DNA of 64,000 bases from Mactromeris polynyma (Eukaryota > Mollusca > Bivalvia > Venerida > Mactridae). The notes beneath the pieces were generated by a model, which saw nothing but the letters and a program-made list of their open reading frames with translations, did no database searches and was not told the DNA's origin. Positions 12,160-26,000 of the stretch are shown here, piece after piece (position 1 is the stretch's first letter; each line of letters begins with the position of its first letter). Location of the stretch: NCBI GenBank assembly GCA_032209605.1, contig JASFXZ010000008.1:1674001-1738000 (forward strand). The letters are read 5' to 3'. A program made the position numbers and the translations under genes.

Positions 12160-12165
12160 AATAAA
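12160..12165 (+). terminator. Candidate polyadenylation signal of the zig-8/dpr-like gene
   Basis: AATAAA about 275 bases after the stop codon. A weak inference from the hexamer alone. Confidence 0.4.
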
Positions 12166-12740
12166 AACTCATGCAATACGGATCACTACAGGGGAGAATG
12201 TCATTGGATAAATTTTAAATCATTTTTGTAATGTGGGTGTAATTTAAGAATATAATAGTCTTGAATCAGGCACAGTAATGTTGTGATAGATATTATTGCA
12301 ATTAACCAAGTGTATTGTTTCCATAACAAAGTGAATATTGGCCAGTTAAGTTGGGAGTGATCAAACTCTATGTCTATGTTGTCATACGCTAGTTTGACAC
12401 CAGAATTTGTTAAAATCACAAAACTAATGTTCATTTCAATGCATTGCAATGCATACTGCACTTAAACATACATGTATATTTTATTTCAACAGTGTATATA
12501 CTATTTGTATGATCTTCGGTTTCATGTATTTAAATTTTGTAATGTTGACTTGTACGGTGTATCGTTATTGCTGTATGTATCATATTTCATGTGTGTACCT
12601 TCCACATCTATAATTGTACTGCTCAGAAATACTGAGTAGATTTTATCCTAACGTTTCGGACAATTGTCCTATCCAGCATTTGTATGAATCTCCATAAATA
12701 TCATCATGAACAGCTATTTGAAATGCAAGTATTCCGTGTA

Positions 12741-13296
12741 CAGTAAAACCTCACCTAACGACCACCTCAATTATAAGACCACCTCAATATTACGAACACA
12801 ATGTTCAAGCCCATTTTCGATATTTTGCTCTTCATTCAACCTCAATATTAAGACCGTCTCAATAAGAATACCAGTTTTCATGGGTCCCAATGGTGGTCGT
12901 ATTATTGGTTTTACTGTACAAGCCAAAATAGTATACTCGTATAAAACCAGTTTTCATGGGTCCCAATGGTGGTCGTATTATTGGTTTTACTGTACAAGCC
13001 AAATTGTATACTCGTATAAAACCAGTTTTCATGGGTCCCAATGGTGGTTGTATTATTGGTTTTACTGTACAAGCAAAATAGTATACTCTTATAAAACCAG
13101 TTTCCATGGGTCCCAATGGTGGTCGTATTATAGAGGTTTTACTGTACAAGCAAAATAGTATACTCGTATAAAATCAGTTTTCATGGGTCCCAATGGTGGT
13201 TGTATTATTGGTTTTACAGAACAAGCAAAATTGTATACTCGTATAAAACCAGTTTTCATGGGTCCCAATGGTGGTCGTATTATTGAGGTTTTACTG
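12741..13296. mobile_element. CAGTAAAACCTC MITE enlarged by an internal 76-bp array
   Basis: Left end CAGTAAAACCTCACCTAACG and right end ATTGAGGTTTTACTG are inverted, with TA on both sides. The family recurs at 13753-13922 and 25910-26086, where it has no tandem array. Confidence 0.85.
12871..13290. repeat. 76-bp tandem repeat inside the MITE
   Basis: Six units of 75-77 bp start at 12871, 12947, 13022, 13097, 13174 and 13249. Each carries CATGGGTCCCAATGGTGGTC, GGTTTTACTGTACAAGC and ATACTCGTATAAAACCAG. Each unit contains its own copy of the MITE right terminus, so the duplication took in the element's end plus flank. Open frames of 96-150 codons on both strands are repeat artefacts. Confidence 0.95.
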
Positions 13297-13337
13297 TACA
13301 AGCAAACTAGCATATGTAAATAGATGTCTTTCATGTA

Positions 13338-13510
13338 CAGTGCAGTCTCTCCAAACAACACCCTTTGGGAGATGTAAATTCCAGCTGTTGTTAAGAGTTT
13401 GATACTCAGGAGTGGCTTAATTGGAAGTAAACGTTTTACCACCAGAAAATTGATAATGTTGTCTAAGAGAGGTCGTTTTTCAAGAGAGCCACTCTAGAGA
13501 GGTTGCAATG
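13338..13510. mobile_element. CAGTGCAACCTC MITE, 173 bp
   Basis: Left end CAGTGCAGTCTCTCC, right end CTCTAGAGAGGTTGCAATG, TA on both sides. Internal CACCCTTTGGGAGATG as in the other copies. Confidence 0.85.
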
Positions 13511-13752
13511 TACATAAAAATTCAAATGCCACGCAAAATATCATAATATGTACAGCTTTATGATATTACTGGTCAGTTACCAGGACTTAGCTTGGTTTTA
13601 TTTCGTGAGTAGGCATTTTGTACTGAAAAGAACCAAACATGCATGGGCTAAAGTTCGATATTGTTGACAAATGATTTGACATGTGCTTAAAGTACAAAAA
13701 GGAACTACGCAAAGAAGTTACTGAGGAGTGAACTTACTTTTATTATGATTTA

Positions 13753-13922
13753 CAGTGAAACCTCAACTATAGGACCACCATTTGTTCTGAAAAAGTCTGT
13801 CTTTGTTGTGAGGTAGTCTACTTATCCAATTGAAGTAGGGAAGAAAAAATGTAAACTGCTCCAGGGAAATAATAATGAGGTAGTCTTAATGTCAATTGTG
13901 GTCTTTAAGTGAGGTTTTACTG
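13753..13922. mobile_element. CAGTAAAACCTC MITE, compact copy
   Basis: Left end CAGTGAAACCTCAACTATAG, right end AGTGAGGTTTTACTG. Preceded by TA; the right TA has mutated to AA. A palindromic-ended 170-bp nonautonomous element. Confidence 0.8.
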
Positions 13923-14199
13923 AATTCCATGTTTGTGTGACAACAAAGTATACTCTAGGAGCTATATTTATAATCTTCATACATGGTAACTGTTTGTTTT
14001 TTATATGTAATTATGTCTAAATGTGTTTTCATGTCCTCATACAATAATGTACACTAATGCATTACATGTAATATAACACCTCGTTCTCAAATAATATATA
14101 GAATCATTTACATTTAGAGATTTTTTTACAAAACTATGTCCTCATTTACTAAATGTTGAAAGCACAAATGCAGAGAAAGCAAATAGAGGGTTTGGTGCA

Positions 14200-14245
14200 A
14201 GACTATCGTAACTCCTATATAAATACATAGGAGTTACGATAGTCT
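14200..14245. repeat. Perfect 19-bp hairpin
   Basis: AGACTATCGTAACTCCTAT and its exact reverse complement are separated by 8 bases. Outside the perfect stem the match continues weakly (GAGGGT...ACCCTC), so it may be the core of a larger decayed palindromic element. It sits in the intergenic region between the converging zig-8-like gene and INTS14. Confidence 0.9.
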
Positions 14246-14859
14246 AGCGTTGTACCCTCGAAATCGTTTCCTGGTTTCTAAATTTCTTAAAAAAGGACCA
14301 GGAGAATGAAGAGTCTGAACTCACCCAGTCAGGTGATATAAAATAAATCACACATAGACACCTTTTCACTGCCATTTTGAATTTAATGAGTTTCGAGGCA
14401 AATAGAGCTTGTTTGCTTCATATTACTTATTTTATACTTCAGTAAATATCTCAGGATCAGGTTCTTTGTGTCATAAAACAAATAACACATGCCTGCTTGG
14501 GTGATATGGATTATTATTGATCTTCGGTGCCTTGGGTATTATTACTCTTCTCAGGTCGATAATATCACATATCACCCTCACATGCATCTGTTATTTACAT
14601 ACTATCATGCTCCTTATACAATTACTCTGATTTCAAAACCCAGTAAAATACCAGACAAAACCAAAGGAGTAGTATATAATGATTTAAACCAACTTACAAT
14701 GAACTAATTCTGATGTAGTGGATGTTGCATTACAAGTATCATACATTACTGCCCTGTATTGCTATGGGCAGGATACAGTATAACCTATTTCTCATAGTAG
14801 CATCCACTCTAAATTGACATTATGATAATTAACACAACAAATATTTCAACAGGACACAA

Positions 14860-15005
14860 AGTCACAAATCCATGGAGATTTCATAAATTAATGGCCAGTT
14901 CACTAATTCATGGTCATTTCACAAAACCATGATCATTTCACAAATTCATGATCATTTCACAAATGTGTGGTCATTTCACACATTCGTGGTCATTTCATCA
15001 TCAGT
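14860..15005. repeat. Degenerate TCATTTCAC repeat
   Basis: Six or so loose copies of a roughly 20-21-bp motif built on CATGATCATTTCACAAA. Too diverged to place borders well. Confidence 0.7.
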
Positions 15006-15486
15006 TTAAAAATCCATTATTTTATGTCAGATTTTTGAAAGCAATTTATTATTCATGATTATTTTACAACAAAACCCCACCATTTTTGTTTCTATTTACC
15101 AAAATTTGACCTAGATATTTTTTATGTAAATGACTGATCAAGTTTTGTTCAATTTTAATGTTTTTCCATCATAAATGTACACACACAATATTGTTTATGA
15201 TTTAATATCATTTTGTTAATTAGCATTAATTAAAATCATATTGATATGATTCTAAATAGATATAAACAGCATTCATCATAGAAATCTACACATCATTGCT
15301 GTCATGGAAACATGTAATTATGCCATGAATAATTATTATGTATTTACTTACTACTACTTGCAATAAAATATAATGAAAGAACCAGAATGGTGTTTGTTAT
15401 TTTATTATATCAGTAGGAAAATATACAAAACATAAAGCACAAGTTTTCTAGTGTATGATTTTTTTCTTCAAATATCTAGTTTTCCA

Positions 15487-16046
15487 ATCCTATTGATCCC
15501 CAACTAGAGTCCTATTGATCCCCAACTAGAGTCCTATTGATCACCTACTAGAGTCCTATTGATCACCTACTAGAGTCCTATTGATCACCTACTTGAGTCC
15601 TATTGATCACCAACTAGAGTCCTATTGATCACCTACTAGAGTCCTATTGATCACCTACTAGAGTCCTATTGATCACCTACTAGAGTCCTATTGATCACCA
15701 AGTAGAGTCCTATTGATCACCTACTAGAGTCCTATTGATCACCTACTAGAGTCCTATTGATCACCAAGTAGAGTCCTATTGATCACCTACTAGAGTCCTA
15801 TTGATCACCTACTTGAGTCCTATTGATCACCAAGTAGAGTCCTATTGATCACCAACTAGAGTCCTATTGATCACCAAGTAGAGTGACTCTATTGACCACC
15901 TACTGGATTCCTATTGATCACCTACTGGATTCTTATTGATCACCAAGTAGAGTCCTATTGATCACCGAGTCCTATTGATCACCAAGTAGAGTTCTATTGA
16001 TCACCAACTAGAGTCCTATTGATCACAAACTAGATCCCTATTGAGT
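15487..16046. repeat. 22-bp minisatellite
   Basis: About 25 copies of a 22-bp unit including AGAGTCCTATTGATCACC, with alternating ACTACT, AACTAG and AAGTAG ends. It lies downstream of the INTS14 3' end. Confidence 0.97.
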
Positions 16047-16248
16047 ATGTATCACATGTAATACAATGTATGGAATACATAAAAAATGTTGGAAATATTC
16101 TGTAAGGTCTAAAAAATGTTTCTGGTTACAAGCTGAACATAAGTTGCCTCAGTCAGTAGAGACTGATTTTTTAAATACTTTTTCCTAGTGATGTATAAAT
16201 AGAAAAACATTTGTTCTTCTTGAATTTAATCAATGTAATATGTTCATG

Positions 16249-16270
16249 TTTATTACCCAATGGATTTATT
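16249..16270 (-). terminator. Candidate INTS14 polyadenylation signals
   Basis: Two minus-strand AATAAA hexamers (16249-16254 and 16265-16270) lie about 510-530 bases after the stop. No closer hexamer was seen. Confidence 0.4.
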
Positions 16271-16779
16271 GATATCATGCTTGGGCAAAGTATTTAAAAT
16301 AATGTCCACAATTTTGGGAGAAAAACTTTCAGACTTTTTAAAACCATAAAAAATTGGCTTGGAGGTAAAACATAAGGTCAATCAAGTAACCAGAAAAAAC
16401 ATTTTTTTTCAGGCTTAAGACAAACACACAAATGGAACTTTGTGGTAAACGGTCACTGAAGAGAAGTATTTCTGTAGCATAATACAAATTTCAACCATGA
16501 ATAATTGTAACATAACATTCTAGAAATACAAGCATTCTGATTTTATCAGCAATATTACAGAGATAGAAGACATAATATTGGTAACCTTATCCAAAATCTT
16601 TGTCGCCAGACACGTAATCTACCAAGACTAAGTATTGGCAGTAAACGCAACATGTGCTATCAATTTCACATTAACGTTGTTTTCTGTCATTGTCTCGCAT
16701 GTCATATCATAACAATGCTCGATACTATCAGTCTAGATCTTTTTGGCGCAGAACACAAGTATAACCAACATGATATCAA

Positions 16780-17073
16780 TCACCCATCATCTTGTGAAAA
16801 ATTAGTCCTAAGAGGCAATATAGTCTGCGTAGCATCTTTTGCCATATCGCTACACAATTTCGATGCTGCATGTGTCAGTTGTAGAGCTGCGTCAGGATGG
16901 GCCGTACCTGGCAACATGGTGCATTCCCGTTCCAACATAGATGATATCGCTTCCAATAATTCTGTGAAGCCGAAAGATAAAGCAGCTTTTCTAACACGGT
17001 TTAATTCTTTATAAAACTGCTGCTGTTTATCAGGTAACTTTCTTGCATGTCGAATGACTTTCTGAAGATCAGC
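16780..17073 (-). CDS. INTS14 exon 9 (terminal)
   Basis: Residues 415-511, ADLQKVIRHARKLPDK to LRTNFSQDDG and TGA at 16780-16782. Acceptor AATTTCTAG. The C-terminal helical region is well conserved (KELNRVRKAALSFGF, SMLERECTMLPGTAHPDAA). Confidence 0.95.
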   Translation of the reverse strand, partial: ADLQKVIRHARKLPDKQQQFYKELNRVRKAALSFGFTELLEAISSMLERECTMLPGTAHPDAALQLTHAASKLCSDMAKDATQTILPLRTNFSQDDG

Positions 17074-20000
17074 CTAGAAATTTCAAACATTACAAAAACG
17101 ATTTACTACATACACTACAAATATTTTAATTGCTAAAAATCACGTTTTTTTTCATATTTAAATCTTCCTGAAGCTTACAGATTTTAAGGTGAAAGTGATT
17201 TATGAGAAAACCATCTGGTTTATTGACAAACATATATACACATGTCTTAGAAAAAGGGCTTTAAATGTCAAAGATATGGATATTATATCATAACATACGA
17301 TGTAGAGTGTTTATCAGGCCCATGTATTAGTTTCGATAATTCACTAGTGAAATAACAACTCATGTGCATGTGACGTCACAACAAAACATGCTTGACATAG
17401 ATACGCTCAAATAATGTTGACATTGTTAAATATTTATTTTGTACAAAGTATATGACATTTTATTTCATTGAAAATAATTGTCTTGTTAATTTGAATATGA
17501 TATGTGATACAATATTTGAACTTGTATATTGTGGCTGAAAAACAAAAAATAAAATTTGTCGGAACTACGTTTTGATGCGTCAGCTTTTGTTTACCAAAGA
17601 CAGAATTGCACCTTTCATACTTTGAATGCATAAGGGGGTTTAGGTTATGTTTTGGCAAAAACAGCCATTTCTGCTGTTATGTCATAAATAGAATCTAACC
17701 TTTGTGTTGACTTTGTATTGATTTTATTAAACTTGTCATCTAAAGCCGATAAAAATGAGGCTGTGTCGAGTTTTTATAGTTTTTAGAAGACTCGTTTAAT
17801 TAATTCAATAAATAATGAACTGTCATGTAAGATCCTCTATTTATATCAATAATAAATACCTTAGTACCTCCACCTGAACTCCAGCAAGTGTATTTAACAT
17901 CAAAATAATCAAAGCCAATATAACCGCCATGTCAAGCAACCAATGAATGTCTATTGAACATAGAAATTTAAACCCATAATAAATTACCGACTATTGCTAG
18001 ACAATTGTGCGTGCCTGCTGTTGGGGGGGCTTAACAAATAGTGGCCAAATAGAGTGACGAAAGCAAAACAAGTCCATCTGCTTTTTTATCTATATTCAAA
18101 TAAATTAGTTCTGCTTTTACCCTCCCATTGATAACAACAAACAAACCTGTAATCCAACAGCTTTAATCCAAACCACACAACTTTGTGCATAACTTCTTTT
18201 CTCCTTAGGTCTGACAGGAAATGGCGTTCGGTTATCATCTTCACCATATGGTGGCTCCAAGAAATCTGATATTGGGGATAAATAGTTCAAACTGCCTAAC
18301 CATGAAACCACCTCCACGCCTAAAATACAATAATACTGCACTTATGAGCATAAAATCTTGTTTTGTCCCAGGACACTGTTAAACTTAAACAAAACCTTAA
18401 AGGCGACCTCTTAATAGATTAATCAGACAATTATAATAAAATATTCTCCCCACAGTATCAGGGCAAATTGTCTGGCCATTTTTGGGAACCACTTTGTTAC
18501 TGTACTGTTATGTTTCTTCTCTTATATACATTTAAAATTCCTCTCACAGAAAAGAAATACAATTCTTATGAGATTAGTTCAAGTAATTCTACATCTCTTG
18601 TAATATATTTAGACATTGGTCAGAAAATGTTGCACATTTGTCATAATTAAAATCAGTAAAAAGTCAAGAATCGATCATATACGTTTGGCTCAAAACAGTT
18701 TGATACTTTTCCAATTTTACGAAAACGAAATTCCCCATTCCCCAGTTGCGGGTATCCTTCCAAAAAAAGCTGCCTAGTTCCCTGCATATTCAGACCATGT
18801 CAAACTGGTAAGAACAGTTTCAAGTTGCTACAGATTACACTTTCTATATGTTTGATAATCTGCTCACAATAACAGTTAACATGTTTGTTTGAGGTACATT
18901 CGAAACCTGTAGAGATTTATATCAACAATAAATACCTAAGAACCTTCACCTGAATTTTAACAAGAGTATTGAACATTAAAATAATCTTAGTCAATATAAC
19001 CGCCATGTCAAGCAACCAATGAATGTCTATTGAACATAGAAATTCAAACACATCTCTGTCGGGGCCACATCAAAATGTATACCACTTGAACAAGTGTCTT
19101 CTAGGGCTCTGTGCAGATAATACAACTAGTCACCAGGGTCCCATTTCATTAACTTAGCTTAAGAAAGTTCTTAAGAAGTTATTTGCTAAGAAAAGCATTT
19201 CAGTAAAATTTTCTAAGTTAAGAATTTCTTTATATTTTGCAAAGCTTTAAGATGACGTTACACCTCCTTGCGTTCTTGCGTAAATATGGCCACCATCTTT
19301 ATCTTTAATGTAAATACTTGTGACGTCATATATCAGACTGGATTACTATTTTTCTTTCCTTAAGAAAATGAATTTAAGAAAAGCTTTCTGCAACATTCTT
19401 TAAAATCTTCTTAAATCGGATATTTAGGATAAGAAAATAGTTAAGATAAGAATGGTAAGAACAGTATGTGGGAAAAGACAATAATACAAAAGTCAGATCT
19501 ATCTGTAAGCAAACAAAGCAGAAATTTCCATTAAAATTCCGCTAGAAGATTTATCTGTCTACAAGGCATACAATATTTACAAGTTATTCACCTGGTTCAA
19601 ACAGAGATAGCATCAAACTTGACTTTTTCTTACTGTCTGCCCAGGAATACAAAATACCATACCAGTCATCACTGAAATAAATCAATTAATACACAATCTT
19701 TGTCATTTCTAGTTGTCAGTGAAATCATCATTTTAACATTAGTACTGTAATTTATTTATTTTACATTGTCTGTGAAACAAGTTATTACAATTTATACTAT
19801 GCACTCACAGTGACTGCTTCCTGGGTTACAAACCAGTCCATGCACCTACTTCAACAATTGGAAAGTTAGCGGTCCAACCAAGCCCCAGAAGGTAATTGAA
19901 CCTCAGAAACAGGAGTCAGACATTCCTAAGGAAATTGCATCAGATAAAACAAGACATTTAAGAAGCCATTTCAACACAATACCAAAATAAAAAATTGTTT

Positions 20001-23000
20001 TTGCCTACTATTTTTTTAAATATCAAACAAATTTGTATACGAGTATATTGTTAAATGACATAATACCCAAACTGTCAATCTTAATAATTTAATGACACTA
20101 ATAAGTCATTCATGTAGTGTTCATTTTTTCATGTTAGGTTACAGTAATACAATCAAATTTATACTCAAATCTATCAATACATCGTCCCCAAGCTATCGTA
20201 AAGGAAACTGCAGAGCATCTCAAATGTCTGAGATGGAAGACCCTACAAGCAGGCTGACTGTGTTACACTCTGCTAGTGCCTCCTGTCTATAATTAAGCAA
20301 AACTGACATGTATTACTACCCCATTAAATAGGGATGTCACGATATGTCTGAAGTGCACATGTACCATGATACATTAGCAATGGTACTGCAGTATGTGCAA
20401 CTACTATTTGTTTCATTAGCCCAAGATACCCCAGTGGATTACTGTCTTGCATTATGCATTAAGTCATGTGACCTACCCTACTTTAGCAACAGCCACCATA
20501 CTCTCCACTTTTAGACTACCATGAAGTAAGACAGTGAATGATGGCATCTTCCCATCTTCACTTTCATCCTCCTCTGTTTCTTTAGTTTTATCTCCACCTG
20601 AATCTGGATTTGAAAATAACAATCTAAATACAGATAACAACTCAATAATAAGACTACCCATTGTTTCTGAAGAAAGTTGGTCTCAGTTTTAAGGTGGTCT
20701 GATATTGATTAATTTTTTGGATTTGGAGTATTTCACATGTGTGTGAAGATTAGTGACAGTAGGACAATTAACAGAGGAGCAGGGCATACCATAAACTTGC
20801 CATACAGAATGCCTTAATTTTGACCAAGTCAAGGGCCATAACTCTAGTGTAACTACCAATATAAAAACTAAAACCAAGGTGCACAACTTCTCATCCAATA
20901 AACAATTGTGTGAAGTGTTGTGACTGTATGGCAACTTCTTACGGAATAGTTCATGCCACAATATTGCCATATAGAATAACTTGATTTTTACAAAGTAAGT
21001 CAAGGGCCATAACTCTGGAGTTACTGGTCCAAGTGGGTGGCATAAAAACTTTAATCAAGTGGACTCAGATGACAGGGCCAGTACAATAGCACCCTGCCAT
21101 CCATCGAATAGTCGATCTAACAAACATACTAACATAATTACATAGAACATACCAATCTAAAAATACAACTGACGGCACGATAAATAATGTAATGTTAATT
21201 TTTCATGAATATTTTTCCTTGCATAACACCAAAAAGATCAATTCACAAAATATTAGCCTTGCAAATATATCTGATTTTTCAGGATACCTTGTGCTTTATC
21301 TGACTGTTTCTGTTTCATAGCAACAGGAAGAACAAGATGTCGGGAAACCGTCGGAGGACTGGCAATATCTTGTAGATCCATAAACCCACAAATCTCTAAC
21401 TTGTCCGAAACTGTCTTGTGTATACTCACAAATTCTCCTTCACTGTTAAGGAATGTCAAAGTACATCATAATGTATTGTTATATGGAATATATGGACAGC
21501 ATAAAAAGAGGTGAAAGCAAAACTAGTCTGTCTTCTTCCTTATTCATATGTTAATAGACTAGTTTCCCTTTTCCCGTTTATTACAAACATGCAACACCAG
21601 TACAGAGCAACCTCTCTAGAGCGGCATCCTTTGGAAATGCACATTCAGCTCTTGTTGCTCTAGAATTGGTAGAACAGTTCTTCAACAGAAGTCATTGAAG
21701 TGAGACCCGCTCTGGTCACATTGTAGATCCCAAGTAACAATAGCTTGGATATATATGTCTACAGCATTTTGTGTTCATGTTTGACAGGGGTGTGGAATTC
21801 CTATACCTGACTTGTCCGACATGGTATTTTTGGTGTATTTTATTTTTTTCCATTCAAATGTCTGTGAAACTCAGCACAGTCTAAACTGTTCCAAAAATGA
21901 TATAATTATAGACAGCATACATATGAATAACTAGAAATGTGTCTATAGGACACAAGATGCCCCCACTTGCAGCCTTTGTCACAAAAGCAAATGCTATTAT
22001 TCTGCTGATAGGTTGTGAATGGGTATCAAAATTACCAAGTGAACAACTGTACTGATTATGGTGATAAATTAAGGGCCATAACTTTACACTTACTGGGTGT
22101 AACCATACATGAAACCCCAGGTGCACAACTATACAGGTTGGTGAACATTCCTGTAAAGTTTTATCACTCTGGCTCGAATTCTTTTGGAGATATGCGCAAC
22201 ACAAGATTGCATACTCAGTAGGCTGTATTTTAACTAAGTCAAGGGCCATAACTTTGCACTTACTGGGCACAGCCAAACATGAAATACCAGGTGCACAACT
22301 ACACAGGCTGGTGAACATTCCTGTAAAGTTTTATGACTCTGGCTCATATTGTATTGGAGATATGAGTGACACAAGATTGCATACTCTGTAGGCTATATTT
22401 TTACTAAGTCAAGGGCCATAACTTTGCACTTACTGGGCACAGCCAAACATGAAACCACAGGTGCACAACTACACATGCTGGTGAACATTCCTGTAAAGTT
22501 TTATGACTCTGGCTCATATGCATTTGGAGATATGAGTGACACAAGATTGCATACTCTGTACGCTATATTTTAACTAAGTCAAGGGCCATAACTTTGCACT
22601 TACTGGGCACAGCCAAACATAAAACCCCGGAAGGACGGACGGACAGATGGAAAAGGGCAAATCTATATGCCCCCACCCTTTCAGAGTGGGGGCATTAATG
22701 CAATATTTTGTAAAGGACAAATAAGTATGTAAATTGTGAATATTATATAACATATAGTTTACATGTGATGTATTATGATCTGGTAGATATAACTATCTGG
22801 TTTTAACATATTTTTGCCATCATAAAAATATATGTTACAAGCTATCTATTTAGATTTGGAAAAGTGAATATTGGATGCGAACAACCAAGAATGTTAGGAT
22901 GGAAATTTTGGTATTGCCACACCCCTTAACATGGCTTAAAAGTTTTCCAGAAACAATGTTGAAAGAAAACATCACAGTATAGAGCATTAAGCAAAAACAA

Positions 23001-26000
23001 TTACTGGCCATAAACATTCTACTCAATTCTCTGCAAGCAGTGTTGATTGACAAGTCAATGGTATCTAACATCAGAATCGCAGAATAAAAATACATTGCGG
23101 AAAACATGTTGTTAAACTGAGACGTAATCAACCATTAACTTACCTGTTGAACGGTTCAGGGGATGGATACAATGTTATATTGCATTTCAAGTGACCACAT
23201 GTCAGTAAACCAGTGTATGACGTGTAATATTTCTCACATATTTTGTTAAACGAATCTTGAACACTGGACATCCCTAATACACTCTCTGGCAGAATAACTT
23301 CACCGTCTGAAATATATAAGAATAAGCATTATCAGGTCAAAACACTTTTCATATAGTTTGAATATCATAAGCTAGAAAGTTATACTTCTACATTTGCAGT
23401 GAACAATAACATTAAATTAATCTTGTTAAATCGATTTGAAGCAAATCTGCCTACTCAATTTTCGTAATTTCAGAAAAGTTTGTACCAAAAAAAGTACAAA
23501 TGACAAAGTCAAGCAGAAAATGCCTCATATGAAGTGCAAAGCACAGTTTGCAACAGAAGGGCCGTACAAACTAGGGAAAGTATGTAGTAGGGATTCAACA
23601 ATACAGGTTTCAGTTACTACTCACTTGTTTTTCAATTATTTGGTTCTGTTATATAAATATAAGAAATACATACAATTCTCAATAACTGATGCTATTGATG
23701 TCATCTGACATACTCAACTGAATATTCGAAAGACAGTAACAAACAGAACCATGAGAAAAAAGAACGTTGGTTCATTGTTGCAGTCCTAGTATGTACGTAA
23801 ATGTTAGTCACTGTATTATCTACTATAAAGCATTATATACAGCTTCAAAACATGAAAGCAGAAATTATATTTTTTTGTCTGGCAAACTCTTTTCTTAGAA
23901 AGAAATGTTAACCACAAGATTGCCATGACAACAGAAACAACATCTACAACAACAACAAACCTCCATTATTTAATTCAATAAGTCTTTCATACAAAGGCAG
24001 CGCCTTCTTCACTTCTGCAGACAATGGATTTGCTATACACACAATAATCAGCTTTCCTTTAAATTGAAACGGTAAAGGGCACTTTATGGAGGGATCTTCT
24101 GCACACTGGTTCCAGGATTCAATCAAACTGCTCAGGGAACCAGCCCCTATTCCAGTGCTTCCATCTGTCACTAGAATTACCTGTAAATGCAACAAAAATT
24201 TAGATAGCTGACGCATCCTAACAGGGTTAACAACAAATATACTTTTTTTTGCAATTAGTTATTTATTTGCATTGATCGAGAAACATGTCCTTATAAGTTA
24301 TACTGTTCATGATAGATTCCATGGTTACTAACCAGTACTCAGAAAGGCATGGGAACCATGAAAATATATTGAATATTTCAATTTGGTAAGTAAAACATAT
24401 ATGTAAAAAAAATACAAAATACAGCAGAGCCATTGCCTTCTATAGTGGGTACCACTGCAAATGTTGTTTAACATTGATACTGACAACAGCATTTACACAA
24501 TGCTTTCTGGGAGAGATCACATATTGGTGGAAAGACAAATAATCTTTTGACTTAAAGGAAACAGTGGTCAAGGGGTAGTGCAACTAACTCCTGATCTGAA
24601 GGACGTCGGTTCAAATCCCTCATTAAGTTGGACATCAAACACAAAATCCCTGAATTAGGAGAAAGTACTGGTTAGTAACCCAGGACGCAGTCTTTGCTAG
24701 GGATAGAATTAAGCTATGAACTTGTTTCACAATCAATGTTAAACTAATAAGCTGAAACTAAGGCAACAAATCAATAAATAAAACGACGATCTGAAAATAT
24801 TAGAATACTTTTTTAACAGAATTATTCCGAGACTCTTTCATAATTTAGTTGTAAAATGCATTCAATGTTTGAAAATTCCAATATTTCAGGCCAATGTTCA
24901 AGTAATTACTAACAATAAAGTTTGTTCCATAACAGAAAGTCTAACTAGTCTTCATCTTCAAACAGGCAAATAGAATTTAAACATCAAAACATACCAGAAT
25001 AAATGTCAATTATGTAATAAATATCGCTTATAGGCTTGGTTAAATAAACCAATGAAGTGAATTTTATATGTAGACATTTTTTTCCAAACTGAGATAAAAC
25101 AGAACACACTCAAACAGTTGACTGTTGTATTACTGGAGATTCATCAGAAAAAGTGATAAAATAGAAGTTCCATAAATGCAATAAAAACTGAAGGCTGAGG
25201 GGGATGGGGTTATGGACAAATTCGCTCGAATATATCAGTTGTTTGACACTGTAATTTAAGAAGTAAGCTAATGACAAATAAAATGCCTTATTAATACTGA
25301 AATATAGCATAAACTCACCATTTGCTTCCTAATTTTCAAAATTTTCCCAAACCCCCACCGGTGGGAGTGGGGCCCCCTCCAGCACCTACCCCCTACTCGC
25401 AGTATTGCTGCTCATTTCGCAACTATGATGCTCACACTTGGCGTACAAACATGATGGAAAAATGTCCATATGTAATCAAACACTGTTTTATGTGTGTATT
25501 TGCTTTTATTTATCGTTGCCACCGGTTTCCAATATGGGCAACGCCTCCAGAAGAATTTTAGTCATTTTAGATTTTTGGAGGATAGTGCATGATACAGATG
25601 ATGCCCCAGTTCCAGATGCACTCCTGGTTCTTTTATGGCCCAATGTAAAACATCGTACACAGGACCTCTGTTTTTCAAAGTCCCATCAAAAAATTTAGTT
25701 AGTACCGTCAGTGGTAAAGGGGGATCGAACCTGCGATCCCTTGATAACTAATCCAGCATGTTACCACTTGACCACGGATCCACTACACACTGTTTCATGA
25801 TTTCAACAAGGTACATTAAACATTTGATACAAGTCACTCACCGCTTAGGAAGCCCATTTTATAGAAAAAATACCAAACCAAAAAATTGAACATAGCAAAC
25901 CTGAGCGTACGGTAAAACCTCCCATTAAGACCATCTTAAAATTAAGTCCATCGCATTAATAAGACTGCAATTTCATGGATTAGATTTTAATTTAGCTTCA

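Noticed and set aside
12706..13442. Open frames of 96-150 codons on both strands
   Set aside because: They follow the 76-bp array in a MITE; repeated peptides in every frame show no selection on one frame.
16652..17014. 120-codon plus-strand open frame
   Set aside because: Exactly antisense to INTS14 exon 9, which is strongly supported.
24470..24620. Extra INTS14 exon between exons 2 and 3
   Set aside because: Exons 2 and 3 join perfectly in frame with the known family sequence (VQ-VILVTDG); the sequence there is a SINE.
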